DNA from: Planctomycetota bacterium
GTDB lineage: Bacteria; Planctomycetota; Planctomycetia; Gemmatales; Gemmataceae
Reading direction: 5' to 3'
Length of the DNA: 32,689 nt
Assembly: GCA_029777335.1 (NCBI GenBank)
Contig: JAKOSN010000310.1
Span: 1-32,689 of the forward strand
A program made the translations under genes and the position numbers. The notes under the pieces were generated by a model. It ran no database searches and was not told where the DNA came from. It saw only the letters and a list, made by a program, of their open reading frames with translations. Below, piece by piece: positions 30,719-32,689 of the stretch. Within the stretch, counting starts at the first letter, position 1. The number at the start of each line of letters is the position of its first letter.

Positions 30719-30737
30719 GCCATTGCCCCAGGAATCG

Positions 30738-30770
30738 TCGAGGGCGGAAACTCCGGGTCTCCGCCCTCGA
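30738..30770. terminator. GC-rich hairpin at a convergent junction
   Basis: A perfect 11-bp stem TCGAGGGCGGA (30738-30748) pairs with 30760-30770 around an 11-nt loop. It lies between the stops of the 248-residue gene and the HzsA-related gene. No T-tract follows on either strand. Confidence 0.65.
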
Positions 30771-30778
30771 GCGCCGGA

Positions 30779-32689
30779 TTACTGCCCCTTGATCGAGAAG
30801 GTTCGTTCCACCACGCTCAGGTTCCCCTGCCGATCCTTGACGCGAACGCGCACCGTGCCCCGAGCAAGCGTCGCGAGCGGTTTGCTCAACTTCCATTCCA
30901 GAACGCCTGGAGACTTTTCTTCAAAGCGCGAGGCAAGTTCCTCCCCCGCCTTGATGCCATCGATGGCAAAGTCCGCCACCACGCTGAAATGGTCACGATC
31001 CAGTCCGGTACCATAATCGTGCATGCCAAGAAGAATGCGCGTGAGCGGAGGGTTGCTCCCCGCGCGGGGTAAGGTCAAGGTCAACGTGGGTCTCTGCTCA
31101 TCGAGCATCCAACCCCATCCCGTTCGTTCTGGGTTCTGCGGGTCGTAATCCAGATCGAGGGGGCACCCCAGATCGATCCAGCGCGCCAGGGTGCGCCGAT
31201 CCTCATCGCTGAGCGGTTTCACCTTCCCTGCCCGAACGGCCTGCGGCGGAGGCATCGGGCTCCCCGTGTAATCCAGATCCTGGCGGGCACGGTTTTTCTC
31301 CACGCTCACCTTCTCCCCTTTGAAGAGCAACGTGGTACGATCGCCTGGTTTGGCCTCCGACGGATGATCATCATTGCTAAAACCATCAAGCCGTTCGCCA
31401 TGAATCTTCCACATCAACAAGCTGCGCCGCGCCTGGAACATGCGAATGTAGCGTGAGGCATTGGGATACCCCCAGCTGTCCCAGCCAACCGGCTTGTAAC
31501 CAAATTTCGCCCGCTCATCCATCGCCAATCGTGTGTAGGTGCCCGGAAACTTGCCATGATGATCGCACTGCACCTGTTCATGATCGGCGTCAAGATCGAG
31601 ATTCCCCGCTGGGTCCTTCCCGTCCTTGCCACTGTGACACGCCACACAACTCCGTTTGAGGATCGGTTGAATATCGCGGAAATATTCAACGTTCAGCGGA
31701 CCGCGTTTCACAGTCCGAAGCCCCGAGCGATCTTCAACATCCCATTTCTTCTTGGATTCATCGTGTGCCTTGTCGGTGAGCACGGGGGTGCTGTTCACCA
31801 GATCCCACACAGGATAGTCTGCCCTGGCCGCACGAGTCTTGTTGAAGTCCGTCGGTTCCTGGCTGTGGGCATGACATCCGCCACAATTGGTGCGAATTTC
31901 TCCGGGGCGCAATTGATGCCACGTTTGCGCCATGTTGAGCACCATTCCGCGCCGATCAAGCGTTTGAAAAGTGAACCCCACATCAGCAGGGATCCGCGCC
32001 AGAAAACTGGTATCGGGGTTGCCATCCGGATCGAGCGGTTGTTTGTCACCCTGGAATTTGCGCAGTGGAATTTCGCCGAGAATACGCAGCCGTTCGCCCG
32101 CATGGTTGTGATAACGCCGCCCCGACAGAGCACCATGCCGATCCGACGTGGGTTCCATCGCCAGGATGCGCACCGCATGAATCTGCTCGTTGGTATAAAG
32201 CCCCGCATCGGCCCCCTGGTTATGCCAGTTCAGCGGCATCCCGTTACCGTGACTGGTGAAAGCATCCAGCCCTTTCCACGGGTCGTTTCCACCCGCATAG
32301 GTCGCCGTCATGCTCCCTTTTGGCACCACGCCGTTGGGATAACTTTCGCGCTTGTAAAAGCTCGATGTCCCTACCAGGCCAAAAGGCGTTCCCTCGGGCA
32401 AATGTTTGGAGAGGGTGCCATCGTTGGGCAAACGTGGCAATAACTTCGGTTCCTTGACGCCATAAATGCGTTCATAGGGAACAACGGGACGCGGCCAGCT
32501 TTCGTTGTACTCCGGATCGTTCTTGATCAAGCGCATCTGCGCCGGTTCCTCAACCACCTCGCCTTTTTTGATCAGGTAGATCCCACCATCAAGCTGCGGC
32601 AAGAACGTGTATTGATGATTCACCGGACCAGGCGAATACACCGTGAGCAGATGATTATCCGGCGCCCCCGCAGGATGAGTGAACTTGCC
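30779..32689 (-). CDS. HzsA-related CxxCH (cytochrome c-like) protein, 5' end outside window
   Basis: The frame is open to the window edge (it begins GKFTHPAGAPDNHLLT upstream of the GTG at 32641), giving at least 636 residues of the C-terminal part. Haem-type motifs are CGGCH (about 31871-31885) and CVACH (about 31634-31648). The segment ARIPADVGFTFQTLDRRGMVLNMAQTWHQLRPGE before the first motif matches the domain shared with hydrazine synthase alpha subunit in many planctomycetes. The N-terminal part contains DNHLLTVYSPGPVN, expected of a PD40-type propeller whose start is missing. The C-terminus (WIDLGCPLDLDYDP, then a beta-rich tail ending VVERTFSIKGQ) is like PSD1-type proteins. It is exported in relatives. 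Presence of this family outside anammox bacteria does not imply hydrazine synthesis. Confidence 0.83.
   Translation of the reverse strand, partial: GKFTHPAGAPDNHLLTVYSPGPVNHQYTFLPQLDGGIYLIKKGEVVEEPAQMRLIKNDPEYNESWPRPVVPYERIYGVKEPKLLPRLPNDGTLSKHLPEGTPFGLVGTSSFYKRESYPNGVVPKGSMTATYAGGNDPWKGLDAFTSHGNGMPLNWHNQGADAGLYTNEQIHAVRILAMEPTSDRHGALSGRRYHNHAGERLRILGEIPLRKFQGDKQPLDPDGNPDTSFLARIPADVGFTFQTLDRRGMVLNMAQTWHQLRPGEIRTNCGGCHAHSQEPTDFNKTRAARADYPVWDLVNSTPVLTDKAHDESKKKWDVEDRSGLRTVKRGPLNVEYFRDIQPILKRSCVACHSGKDGKDPAGNLDLDADHEQVQCDHHGKFPGTYTRLAMDERAKFGYKPVGWDSWGYPNASRYIRMFQARRSLLMWKIHGERLDGFSNDDHPSEAKPGDRTTLLFKGEKVSVEKNRARQDLDYTGSPMPPPQAVRAGKVKPLSDEDRRTLARWIDLGCPLDLDYDPQNPERTGWGWMLDEQRPTLTLTLPRAGSNPPLTRILLGMHDYGTGLDRDHFSVVADFAIDGIKAGEELASRFEEKSPGVLEWKLSKPLATLARGTVRVRVKDRQGNLSVVERTFSIKGQ

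Noticed and set aside
1..32689. tRNA, rRNA, insertion sequence or prophage genes
   Set aside because: I looked for T-loop words, rRNA-like stretches, transposase or integrase motifs and terminal inverted repeats and found none that hold up by eye.

Overview
The window reads as chromosomal DNA of a planctomycete, most likely a member of the Gemmatales (Gemmata-like). This rests on family content: a DUF1549/DUF1553 (PSD1) cytochrome protein paired with a DUF1501 protein, a cysteine-rich TIGR03000 protein, a HzsA-related haem protein, three PknB-type Ser/Thr kinases fused to unusual C-terminal domains, and generally high GC. No rRNA, tRNA, CRISPR array, transposase or integrase is visible. The layout is a series of short operons on both strands, often separated by recognisable hairpins.

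Left part (1-7480). A minus-strand run holds a parvulin-type prolyl isomerase, a GT39 membrane glycosyltransferase, an ATP-grasp ligase and an esterase cut by the window edge. On the plus strand are tsaD (tRNA t6A synthesis) and a Ser/Thr kinase whose extracytoplasmic part is a DJ-1/PfpI-like domain with Ser at the nucleophile position. From 7513 to 12574 come a bidirectional terminator, two small minus-strand genes (one ribbon-helix-helix-like), a secreted protein, plus-strand rsgA, a secreted HEAT-repeat protein, and a secreted Cys-rich TIGR03000 protein with an exact 30-bp tandem duplication and a promoter-leader-terminator architecture.

Middle (13070-20320). A DUF1501 protein and a 1096-residue PSCyt1-DUF1549-DUF1553 protein form one operon behind a good promoter. 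Next to it is a lower-GC, accessory-looking three-gene minus-strand operon. It holds two unrecognised proteins with directly abutting stop and start codons, followed by an ApeA-like HEPN protein (RNYVVH motif). ApeA is a known abortive-infection type antiphage effector. This operon is the best candidate for a little-described defence locus in the window, because its two partners have no recognisable function.

Right part (20524-32689). A small secreted protein precedes a beta-carbonic anhydrase whose end overlaps the start of a SulP anion (probably bicarbonate) transporter, a likely inorganic-carbon uptake pair. A large secreted protein with ten Asp-box (BNR/VPS10-like) repeats converges on it. 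Then comes a signalling cluster: a kinase with zinc ribbon, membrane segment and FGE-sulfatase-like domain, a second kinase with a DLG motif and a C-terminal unknown domain, and a membrane-anchored secreted protein. The window ends inside a HzsA-related CxxCH protein on the minus strand.

All calls come from reading the sequence and from memory of protein families. No database search was run.
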